6,469 nt of DNA from Bacilli bacterium (GCA_017541445.1 JAFXZC010000003.1:1-6469), one strand, 5' to 3'. Positions 1-6,469 are shown, counted from the first letter of the stretch. Notes: a model not told the origin generated them from the sequence alone. Translations and numbers: made by a program.

Positions 1-106
1 AATAATCTTGTGTTGTTGTTGTCGTCGCATCTTGTGTAAAAATCATTACTACTAATATAAATATTCCTAATAATATTAACCAGTAGCCCCAATATGACTC
101 TTTCAT
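1..106 (-). CDS. N-terminal part of a small-helix membrane protein (partial, runs off the left edge)
   Basis: This is the first 35 codons of a gene that continues beyond position 1; I found it by reading the minus strand from the ATG at 106-104. The peptide starts MKESYWGYW, followed by an uninterrupted hydrophobic stretch at residues 10-23 (LILLGIFILVVMIF), then TQDA, five threonines and QDY. There is no signal-peptidase site after the hydrophobic segment, so a membrane-anchored N-terminus with the remainder outside is the likely topology. The start is 17 bases after the stop of the giant secreted-protein gene, with a good ribosome binding site, so it should belong to the same operon. A short charged/aromatic head followed by a single hydrophobic segment also occurs in pseudopilin or TadE-like proteins, but too little is present to assign a family. 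The gene is convincing; its function is unknown. Confidence 0.75.
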   Translation of the reverse strand, partial: MKESYWGYWLILLGIFILVVMIFTQDATTTTTQDY

Positions 107-126
107 ATATTTCTCACTCCCTCCTA
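107..126 (-). promoter_or_regulatory. Ribosome binding region of the third operon gene, overlapping the stop of the giant gene
   Basis: On the minus strand the 20 bases before the ATG at 106 read TAGGAGGGAGTGAGAAATAT. The first three bases are the TAG stop of the giant gene, and its G starts a GGAGG motif (120-124) that is 13 bases from the ATG. A second purine-rich motif, GGAGTGA (114-120), lies 7 bases from the ATG and is better placed. The stop-to-start gap is only 17 bases, so a terminating ribosome would sit on this site, which favours coupled translation. The site supports the chosen start. Confidence 0.7.
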
Positions 127-3100
127 CTTAAACGCTAATCTTATTCCGCCAGGTGTTATATAGTCAACCCATAAACAGTCTGAGTTTGGTCCGTTTTTAA
201 CTAAATATTTAACTGCAGATTCTAGTTCTGATTCAGATCCAGAAATATAACATATTTTATCTCTTCCAATAAATGAAGAACTTGAATATGCAGGTGTTTG
301 ATAACTACTTAAAGTATCTTTCAAATATGCACTCTTATAATGGAAGAATCTTAAATGTTCAGAAGCTTCACTCGTTGATACTAACCAATCAGTACCAACC
401 TTTTTAAATCCAGTTCCTTTTCCAGTACCTTCAGCAGCAGTAAATTTACCACTCGTTGTATCAGGAACATAAGAATTTGACTTATTATAATTTCTAATAC
501 TTGCCAAAGTGGAAGGATTTAATATATAAGAATACTCAGGTGTTTCATCATATAACTCATCACCTTTTTCTTCAATACCCTTTAATAAGTAATCACCTTG
601 ATTTGTACCTTCGCCACCTTCATACAACTTACCACCCAAATAGAATGGTGTTCTAGCCTGCCAGTTGGCACCTAAAACTCTTTGAGTAGCAGAAGCTACA
701 TTTGATAATGAAACTGTATTAGTATATGCACTAATTTGAGCTTCATTAACAACTGTATTTGTAGAATTTCCAGGTTTAGCACCAGTTTCAATAATATAAT
801 CCGGAGGATCTTGACCTTCTCGACCTGTTATTACATAAGCATATGTAACAATTTCTTCTCCACAACATCTACAAATACTTTCATATACTTCATATAGACA
901 ATCATGATAGTTTTCTTCAATTAATACTTTCTTAGATTCATTCTTAACAGTATATGAAGCTTTATCAAATTCATGACCCATTATTCTACCTAATGAACCA
1001 TCATTATACATACCAATATTATAGAACTTATATTCATATTTATATAGATTTCTCTTTGTATCCATACTTATAGGGAATACATTATGACCACCATATAAAC
1101 TCCAATCAGAAGAAGGATCTGGTATTCTGCCACTTGGTTTATCAATTAATTCAGAGTGAACTTTTTCATCAGTTAAAGTATTAATATACCAATCACCAAA
1201 GTTTCTAAAATAACTAGAATTACTTAATGAATGTTTAATAAAGTTCGCTTCATAATAATTAAATTTACCTTTATCACATTTATTGGCAGCAGAATCACTC
1301 TTTCTATAGCCACCATCATCAGTACAAATTGAGAAAACATCAACTCCTAATGATTCTGTTAAATCTTTATCTCCAAATGTTGATGCAGCACCCTCTTCAG
1401 ATAACAATCTATAACTTAAACCTGTTGGTTCAGGATCATATATTGTTTCATCAGGTTCAGCATCATCATCAACTTTATATTTATCAGTTGTATAGAAATT
1501 TCTAGCTATATACAATGGACGACCTAAATCATCTTTTGCATCAGGAATTTGAGTTCTAACATTATTTGCAGGGAAATAATCTTGACCAAGTGCCTTAGTG
1601 TTAACTTGTTTATAATATGTCATATAGTTTTCTTTATACTCAATAAGTTTTTCCATATATTCATCTTCATCATATGTATATTGAATAAATGGGTCAAATG
1701 ATGATTCAATCTCTCTTGTTTGACTACTATATGATGTAATACCACTTACAGTTGTATAACCAAGTCCATCACCAAACGCTGGTAATACATTACTTCCAGT
1801 AGCTACGAAATCACCTTTAGTAACATTTAAAACGAAGTTTTGACATACAACGAAATCATCAACTAACGCATCAATTGCACGCTGCTTTTGAGCAACTATT
1901 GATCTGTAAAGATCTACCTGTGATTTTGCTTCTTGCAACATATCATTCTTTAACTTGTTACAATCAGATTCTTTTCCATTTTTTTGACATGTACCGCCAC
2001 CAGACCAGTGACTTCCTGCTGAAGTATTAGAAGTTGTTTTAGACCAATTACTATCATCAGCAATATTACAACCTTGTGATGCCTTCTCACTACAACTACG
2101 ATCTGTATTCATCATTCGAGAACCATCTTTTTTATAAATCTTATATTCGAAATCTTTAAGTTGTATCTTATATTCTTTACAATCACAAGTAGCATCATAA
2201 TGTGTTCCTTCATTACATGTTTTACTAGGATTTTCTTCAGTTGGACAAGGATGATAACAATTTGGATGTGATTTATTATAATAGCATCCTGTACTTGAAT
2301 GATTACATTCAAAACCATTATCTTCAATTTGTTGATATTTAGCACGATAATAATTTTCCTTATTCCATGCTTCTCTCATTTCATTTGCTAATGTTTCAAT
2401 CTTCTTAGCATATGACTTATAATCAATCTTTGTGGTAACACAAGTTCTTGTCGTACCAATAAATAAATCTTTATTAATCATAAAATATGAACCAGCTTCA
2501 ACTGCTTTATCACCAGTATAGTTACCAAATGCAGATGAACCAAAATTCCAATCTTCTTTACAACTTACACGACAGAATTGATTACTTTCTTTAATATAAT
2601 CATCTATTGCATACTTATTTCCTACTAAATCCTTTTTAGTTTCAGTAGCTTGTCTCTTTTCACTTTCACTACAATTACTCTTTGACGGAGTACACTTTTT
2701 CGAAATCGCAACTATACACTTGTACTTTTTAGTACCTTCTTTTGTCTCAGCTTCCCTGACAGAGTAAATATCAACATCTATCTTACCAGGATCTTTATAT
2801 TCACATTCATTTAAATAATTTTCTGAGAAGCAATCTTCTCCACTACACAAGTATTCATAAGCAAAAGATCCGGAATCAAGATCATCACAACAATTTAGGA
2901 ATAACCACCAATCTAGATTAACTTGTGCACAACTTGCAGCATCTGTACAATTACCATTTAAAGCATTTGCAAAGAAAGTACAATCACCATCTTCCAAAGT
3001 AACATACAAATACGCTGAAGCTTCAGCTGGATGGAATACTATAAATCTTTGATATGAACTAGAACTACTACCTGCAGGATATAGCAAGAACGCAGATCCA

Positions 3101-5454
3101 TTAGAACCAGAATCTCCACCTAATTCAATAATAAATTTAGTATAATTTAAATCAACATTAGGAGCAATTGTATCACTTTGAATTGTTATTCTTAACTCAA
3201 CCTTATAATGTAAATTATTTCCTTGAGGAGTTGCTTCTAATACTTTACAAGTATAAGGAGATAAACAGTCAGCTTTTAAACCAGTAACAGCTGTTCCATC
3301 ACCAGAAATAATATCGCCCTCTTGAATATAAACGAAAGTATGTCCTTCCCAATGAGATTCATGAGTTGTATTTTCAGCACTAAGTTCATTATTTTCTCCT
3401 GTACCACTAGATGGTGTAGTACCAGCATAATTCAATGCTTCCTTATATAAACTTTGAGCACCAGCAATTATAGATGCACCACTAGATGCTATTTTAAAAC
3501 CAGAAGGACTTGATGGGAATGTACCATCATCACCAACTTGATTTGCAAAAGCAACATAAGAATCAGCATGCTTTGCATATTTACCACCAGTTTTACCGTA
3601 ACCATACTTATAAGTTAATACACGGGCAGCAAAATTTACTTCATAATATTGACCTGGATTATCATGAATTACACCAGCTAGATAATAAATACCAGCATCC
3701 CAACCACCTTTTGAAGGATCAATTTGAGGATAATTCATTTTTTCGGCTGGATAATATAACTTACCAGAATTATTAGGACCATTTAAACCTGGGTCAACAC
3801 ATATTGCCGGATATTGCTTACCATCACAACCATTTTTTGCACTATATTCAAGTAAATAGTTTGTATCTCCAGCATATTTATACATTTCTACTTTATGACT
3901 TTTACCTAACCATTTAACGATATATCCATCTTGGCAAGCAGTAGCTTTACCACTAACCATACCACCAATTGCAGCAGCACCAGTCGTAACAGGAGTTGGA
4001 TCAGAAGAAGGAATCGTATCGTCTACCTCATCTTCTGAATCATAAAAATAAGAATCACTATCACTTACAAAAACATTTATCAAAGCGGTTACTTTTTTAC
4101 CACTTTTATTAGTATATTCTAATCTAACAACTACATAATCACTACCTGTAGATGTATCACCAGCAGTAACATAAAAATATTTACCATCAGTTGTTGTTGC
4201 AGTAACTTTAGAAGAATCAGCACTATTAAAATTAACCGATTTACTAGTATTAATATTTAAACCAAAGTAGGTATTTACTTCTATATTATCATGTTTATTT
4301 AAATTCAATGAATATTGAACAGTATCTGCCCCTTCTTCAGCACTTTGTGTAAAAATAGCTTGTAATTCAGTCTTACCTGTTGACGTAACCGTTTGACCAG
4401 CTTTATAAGTAGTTGAACTTGTTGCAGAAGTCCATCCTACAAATTCATAACCATCAGGTGGTTCAACGTCAGGTAATGATAACGAATTAGTAACAAATAG
4501 ATAAGCTCCATAAAAAGGAGTACCTGTATTATTTTTAATAGTTCCACCATTTGGATTTAATACAAAATGAGGATCAACTTTATAGCATGCCACATTATAT
4601 CTTTTTGCTACTGATGCACTTGCATTTGCGCCAGTACATTTATCATCTGCAGTTGGGAAACCAGTATCTGATTGTAGCCAACCAGCAAATTTTTTGTAAC
4701 TTTCATTTGGATTATTTGAACAAGTAGGAAGTGATAAATTATCTTCGTATTGTCTATAATAAGTTTGTCCATTATAAACAGTCCAAGAACTTGTATTACA
4801 ACCACTAGGTAACACAGCATAAACTGAATTAGTAGCAATTGAGAAAGAATAATAAATTTGAAATGTTACATCAGGATGTGCAGCAGTCCTATACGTAATT
4901 GTACCATTTACCTGAGCCGTTTTAGAAAAATCAGAAGCAGTAGCAACACATTTACTACCAGCACAATCAAGTGAAACAGCAGTGCCATTTTTTGTTGTTT
5001 CTAAAAATTCAGTTGCATTTAAAGCAGTTTTTACATCAAATGTTGGTTCATCAGGAGTAAAGGCATGAACAAGATTTTGTCTTGTTATTCCTGCAAGTTT
5101 AACAGATCCATTAAAATGGAATGTAATACCATTTCTCGCTTTACCTTCACAATGATAATACTCTTTAGATTGTTCAACAGAAACGTTTACAGACATTCCA
5201 GATCTAAAAGAAGCAGACAAAGTACTAGTAGATGAATTGTAATCAAGTCTAACATTCATTGTACTAGAACAAGATAAACTAGAAATGTCTTTTTTACTAT
5301 CTGCATATAAAACAGCAGTTGAACCAATTGGAACATTTTTATCTCCCAAATTACAATCTTCACCATGTAAGACATCACAAGTAACAGCACTAACTAATTT
5401 AGTACAAGAAAATAATATAAATAAACTAAAAATTAAATATTTACCTTTTTTCAT
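124..5454 (-). CDS. Giant secreted, cysteine-rich modular surface protein (1776 aa)
   Basis: This is a secreted protein of unknown role, probably an adhesin or structural surface component; no enzymatic motif was seen. Residues 1-23 are a signal peptide (MKKGKY, hydrophobic core, VSA cleavage site). Modules in order: two Ig-like beta regions at about 24-210 with Cys pairs; a possible degenerate B-repeat at about 211-290 (KKFAGW); a clearer Listeria-Bacteroides (InlB B-type) repeat at 296-370 (LNPNGGTI, GYEFVGW, LQAIF); a Big-like module at about 375-465; an acidic linker at 465-479; a possible thioester-domain relative at about 505-690 (ICVDPG, VNFAARVLTYKYGYG); a beta-rich stretch at about 700-825; a cysteine-rich centre at 825-1204 with helical, coiled-coil-like parts near 1013-1045 and 1161-1200; and an unassigned C-terminal region with a CRCC motif at 1528-1531. 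There are 50 cysteines in all. No LPXTG motif, membrane helix or cell-wall-binding repeat is visible at the C-terminus (ends RLAFK). The ATG overlaps the preceding stop (ATGA) and has AAAGGTG just upstream. The reading frame and export are very secure; the domain calls are by eye. Confidence 0.95.
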   Translation of the reverse strand: MKKGKYLIFSLFILFSCTKLVSAVTCDVLHGEDCNLGDKNVPIGSTAVLYADSKKDISSLSCSSTMNVRLDYNSSTSTLSASFRSGMSVNVSVEQSKEYYHCEGKARNGITFHFNGSVKLAGITRQNLVHAFTPDEPTFDVKTALNATEFLETTKNGTAVSLDCAGSKCVATASDFSKTAQVNGTITYRTAAHPDVTFQIYYSFSIATNSVYAVLPSGCNTSSWTVYNGQTYYRQYEDNLSLPTCSNNPNESYKKFAGWLQSDTGFPTADDKCTGANASASVAKRYNVACYKVDPHFVLNPNGGTIKNNTGTPFYGAYLFVTNSLSLPDVEPPDGYEFVGWTSATSSTTYKAGQTVTSTGKTELQAIFTQSAEEGADTVQYSLNLNKHDNIEVNTYFGLNINTSKSVNFNSADSSKVTATTTDGKYFYVTAGDTSTGSDYVVVRLEYTNKSGKKVTALINVFVSDSDSYFYDSEDEVDDTIPSSDPTPVTTGAAAIGGMVSGKATACQDGYIVKWLGKSHKVEMYKYAGDTNYLLEYSAKNGCDGKQYPAICVDPGLNGPNNSGKLYYPAEKMNYPQIDPSKGGWDAGIYYLAGVIHDNPGQYYEVNFAARVLTYKYGYGKTGGKYAKHADSYVAFANQVGDDGTFPSSPSGFKIASSGASIIAGAQSLYKEALNYAGTTPSSGTGENNELSAENTTHESHWEGHTFVYIQEGDIISGDGTAVTGLKADCLSPYTCKVLEATPQGNNLHYKVELRITIQSDTIAPNVDLNYTKFIIELGGDSGSNGSAFLLYPAGSSSSSYQRFIVFHPAEASAYLYVTLEDGDCTFFANALNGNCTDAASCAQVNLDWWLFLNCCDDLDSGSFAYEYLCSGEDCFSENYLNECEYKDPGKIDVDIYSVREAETKEGTKKYKCIVAISKKCTPSKSNCSESEKRQATETKKDLVGNKYAIDDYIKESNQFCRVSCKEDWNFGSSAFGNYTGDKAVEAGSYFMINKDLFIGTTRTCVTTKIDYKSYAKKIETLANEMREAWNKENYYRAKYQQIEDNGFECNHSSTGCYYNKSHPNCYHPCPTEENPSKTCNEGTHYDATCDCKEYKIQLKDFEYKIYKKDGSRMMNTDRSCSEKASQGCNIADDSNWSKTTSNTSAGSHWSGGGTCQKNGKESDCNKLKNDMLQEAKSQVDLYRSIVAQKQRAIDALVDDFVVCQNFVLNVTKGDFVATGSNVLPAFGDGLGYTTVSGITSYSSQTREIESSFDPFIQYTYDEDEYMEKLIEYKENYMTYYKQVNTKALGQDYFPANNVRTQIPDAKDDLGRPLYIARNFYTTDKYKVDDDAEPDETIYDPEPTGLSYRLLSEEGAASTFGDKDLTESLGVDVFSICTDDGGYRKSDSAANKCDKGKFNYYEANFIKHSLSNSSYFRNFGDWYINTLTDEKVHSELIDKPSGRIPDPSSDWSLYGGHNVFPISMDTKRNLYKYEYKFYNIGMYNDGSLGRIMGHEFDKASYTVKNESKKVLIEENYHDCLYEVYESICRCCGEEIVTYAYVITGREGQDPPDYIIETGAKPGNSTNTVVNEAQISAYTNTVSLSNVASATQRVLGANWQARTPFYLGGKLYEGGEGTNQGDYLLKGIEEKGDELYDETPEYSYILNPSTLASIRNYNKSNSYVPDTTSGKFTAAEGTGKGTGFKKVGTDWLVSTSEASEHLRFFHYKSAYLKDTLSSYQTPAYSSSSFIGRDKICYISGSESELESAVKYLVKNGPNSDCLWVDYITPGGIRLAFK

Positions 5455-6230
5455 TTTGCACCTTTCTTTCTTCTATATAGAATGAACAGCGTTATACCAA
5501 CACCTATGGTCAATAAAACAATCACAAACCCAATTTTCTTTTTTGAAGTATCTGATATTATTTTGCTTATCTTTGGTGTATTATTTGCTTGTTCCTCTTC
5601 ACGTAAACCTTTTTCAGCAAGCTGTTCTTTATATCTATTTACTGCAGCCGGAACATCAATATCACTTGCAATTGGAGTAGTAATCAAAGGCTGGCATAAA
5701 TAGAACTCCGGTACATCTTGACATATTTCAAAATCAGAATATGGATTAATTGCAGGAAGCGTATATCTTATAGTTCTTAACACCGTCTTCTTGCAACTAG
5801 TTAAACCATATATTTTTATAGTATAATTTACTATTTGATATGAAGCTCCTCTTTTAACAGTAATAACGCCATCTTTTGCATTAACATAAGTAAAATAATC
5901 AACACCATTACTAACAGTTACTCTTTTTCCAGTCGTTTCATTATCAATAGTTAATAATAAATTAGGACCAATATTGTATATTTTTAAATTAATATATCTT
6001 TTTTCATCATATCCTTCTTTTTCAGTATAAGGATCATACCCTTCATATTCTTTTTGAATAGAATCTTCATAAGTAACAGATATATTTTTTGCCTCACTCT
6101 GTAATTCAGCTTGAGTACCATAATCACATTCTTTTTTTACGTTAGGTAAATCTCCATCAGCCATGGAAACACCTACACAAGTGAACATAATAAATAAAGA
6201 AAATATTAGTCTTTTAATAACCTTTTCCAT
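5451..6230 (-). CDS. Type I membrane protein with signal peptide and extracellular beta-rich domain (259 aa)
   Basis: The function is not known; it is likely an extracellular domain tethered to the membrane. Residues 1-24 form a signal peptide (basic MEKVIKR, hydrophobic core, VSMA before D25). The mature ectodomain, about 25-230, is rich in short beta-like stretches (for example ISVTYED, LLLTID, ITVKRG) and has four cysteines at 35, 146, 170 and 179, which could form two disulfides. A charged, probably helical stalk at about 192-230 leads to one membrane helix at 233-252, followed by the basic tail RRKKGAK, giving an out-to-in type I topology. No sortase motif is present. The ATG at 6230 is the first in-frame start after an in-frame TAA 15 bases upstream; the Shine-Dalgarno site is weak (GTGGGTG, 4 bases before ATG). 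It is the first gene of the operon and overlaps the giant gene by 4 bases, so it may anchor or help export that unanchored protein. That role is inference. Confidence 0.92.
   Translation of the reverse strand: MEKVIKRLIFSLFIMFTCVGVSMADGDLPNVKKECDYGTQAELQSEAKNISVTYEDSIQKEYEGYDPYTEKEGYDEKRYINLKIYNIGPNLLLTIDNETTGKRVTVSNGVDYFTYVNAKDGVITVKRGASYQIVNYTIKIYGLTSCKKTVLRTIRYTLPAINPYSDFEICQDVPEFYLCQPLITTPIASDIDVPAAVNRYKEQLAEKGLREEEQANNTPKISKIISDTSKKKIGFVIVLLTIGVGITLFILYRRKKGAK
5459..5465 (-). promoter_or_regulatory. Ribosome binding site of the giant gene, inside the end of the upstream gene
   Basis: On the minus strand AAAGGTG precedes the ATG at 5454-5452, with 4 bases between motif and start codon. 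The motif lies in the last codons of the 259-residue membrane-protein gene (its Lys-Gly-Ala end), and the two genes share ATGA at 5454-5451. This arrangement supports the start chosen for the giant protein and suggests translational coupling or re-initiation, giving linked production of the two proteins. Confidence 0.75.
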
Positions 6231-6252
6231 AGTACACCCACTTTACTATCTA

Positions 6253-6279
6253 CTTATAATTTTATCATTATAATGTCAA
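6253..6279 (-). promoter_or_regulatory. Candidate promoter of the surface-protein operon
   Basis: On the minus strand a perfect -35 box TTGACA lies at 6279-6274. A TATAAG box at 6258-6253 follows with a 15-base spacer, shorter than the usual 17, and TAAGTA gives a 17-base spacer but a poorer match. A perfect TATAAT also occurs at 6272-6267, too close to the TTGACA to pair with it; it could only act with a weak upstream -35 in the 6290s. Which box is used cannot be settled by eye. The region lies after a terminator and before the first operon gene, which is where a promoter is expected. Confidence 0.5.
6254..6273. repeat. 7-bp inverted repeat within the promoter region
   Basis: TTATAAT (6254-6260) and ATTATAA (6267-6273) form a perfect inverted repeat separated by six bases. 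It immediately follows the TTGACA box in the transcription direction and contains both TATAAT-like boxes, so it could be a regulator site. In DNA this AT-rich, such a symmetric pair can also arise simply because both arms contain TATAAT, so the operator idea is weak. Confidence 0.3.
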
Positions 6280-6290
6280 AATAACAATAG

Positions 6291-6326
6291 AAAACACAAA
6301 AAAGGAATTAGAAAAATCTAATTCCT
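6291..6326 (-). terminator. Rho-independent terminator of the gene entering from the right
   Basis: A perfect 10-bp stem, AGGAATTAGA (6303-6312) paired with TCTAATTCCT (6317-6326), encloses a four-base loop. Read on the minus strand, the hairpin is followed by TTTTTGTGTTTT (6302-6291), a U-rich tract typical of intrinsic termination. The stem is GC-poor, so it is moderately strong at best. The stem begins inside the TAG stop codon (6327-6325) of the upstream gene. There is no T-run on the other side, so it should act on minus-strand transcription only. Confidence 0.8.
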
Positions 6327-6469
6327 ATCCAGCAGCGTAATAATCGCATTCTTTATATACATATGAACTTGATCCTCTATGTAATGCATCTGTATATTCT
6401 ACTATTATATCTATACTATTTACTACATCGAAATCCGTTTGTTCATGTGCTATTAAATAGTTTCCTGTA
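6325..6469 (-). CDS. C-terminal end of an unrecognised protein (partial, runs in from the right edge)
   Basis: Reading the minus strand from 6468, 47 codons are open and end at TAG (6327-6325). The peptide starts TGNYLIAHEQTDFD and ends YVYKECDYYAAG. Codon use is like that of the neighbouring genes, and a terminator follows at once, so this is a genuine gene end rather than a chance frame. The segment has beta-like stretches (IDIIVEY, SYVYKE), one cysteine and no membrane helix or anchor motif. No family can be named from this fragment. It is separated from the downstream operon by its own terminator and the following promoter region, although both lie on the same strand. Confidence 0.7.
   Translation of the reverse strand, partial: TGNYLIAHEQTDFDVVNSIDIIVEYTDALHRGSSSYVYKECDYYAAG

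Noticed and set aside
1..33. The TTG/TTGTCG-rich triplet run at the left edge as a microsatellite
   Set aside because: It is the complement of the threonine and glutamine codons of a real reading frame and only about five units long.
2112..2345. Minus-strand open frame of 77 codons in another phase of the giant gene
   Set aside because: Its Ile/Val/Lys-rich composition reflects AT-rich codons read out of phase, and it lies fully inside the giant coding frame.
3510..3776. Plus-strand open frame of 88 codons opposite the giant gene
   Set aside because: It is antisense to a secure coding region, His/Gln/Asn-rich in the manner of a complementary-strand shadow, and has no domain or operon context.
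4608..4838. Minus-strand open frame of 76 codons in another phase of the giant gene
   Set aside because: It is fully contained in the giant gene, shows no recognisable motif and has a shadow-like composition.
124..5454. Possible use of the UGA-as-tryptophan code, given the AT-rich composition
   Set aside because: The giant gene uses only TGG for about 18 tryptophans with no in-frame TGA in 1776 codons, and the preceding gene ends with TGA in an ATGA overlap, so the standard code fits.
5400..5454. Reading the giant protein as a lipoprotein anchored at Cys17
   Set aside because: The sequence LFSC has Phe at -2, which is disfavoured in lipoboxes, and a better signal peptidase I site (VSA) follows at residues 21-23.
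5285..5703. Two plus-strand open frames (66 and 73 codons) opposite the starts and ends of the two complete genes
   Set aside because: Both are antisense to signal-peptide or membrane-helix coding sequence, which produces hydrophobic-looking shadows; there is no independent support.
6325..6469. Sortase-like reading of the upstream fragment because of YLIAH and the later Cys
   Set aside because: The fragment ends without the TLxTC and Arg motifs in the expected order, so the likeness is superficial.

Overview
The window is AT-rich and carries four genes, all on the minus strand (two complete, two cut by the window ends) and tightly packed. Low GC, Shine-Dalgarno sites of the AGGAGG type and large secreted proteins with Listeria-Bacteroides (InlB B-type) repeat character suggest a low-GC Firmicutes/Bacilli-type bacterium, perhaps an uncultured gut lineage. 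That placement is an inference from style, not from a marker gene. The standard bacterial code fits: the giant gene stays open for 1776 codons with about 18 tryptophans, all TGG, and the gene before it ends in a TGA placed in a classic ATGA overlap.

In the direction of transcription (right to left): (1) 6469-6325 is the last 47 codons of an unrecognised protein, closed by a hairpin terminator whose stem overlaps the stop codon. (2) The 94-base gap 6231-6324 holds that terminator and a promoter-like region with a perfect TTGACA and TATAAT-like boxes. (3) 6230-5451 encodes a 259-residue type I membrane protein with a signal peptide, a beta-rich ectodomain with four cysteines, one C-terminal membrane helix and a short basic tail. 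(4) 5454-124, overlapping gene 3 by 4 bases, encodes a 1776-residue secreted modular protein: Ig-like N-terminal region, a B-repeat-like module, a Big-like module, an acidic linker, a possible thioester-domain relative, a very cysteine-rich centre and an unassigned C-terminal third. (5) 106-1 is the start of a third operon gene encoding a protein with an N-terminal membrane helix and a run of threonines.

Genes 3 to 5 look like one transcription unit for a cell-surface assembly. The giant protein has no sortase motif or membrane anchor of its own, while its overlapping partner has a membrane anchor. The simplest model is that the small protein (and perhaps the third gene) anchors, exports or organises the giant one. 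No enzyme, mobile element, tRNA, rRNA or CRISPR array is visible. The most interesting points are the cysteine load, the thioester-like module in which Asn seems to replace the cross-linking Gln, and the coupled anchor/giant gene pair.
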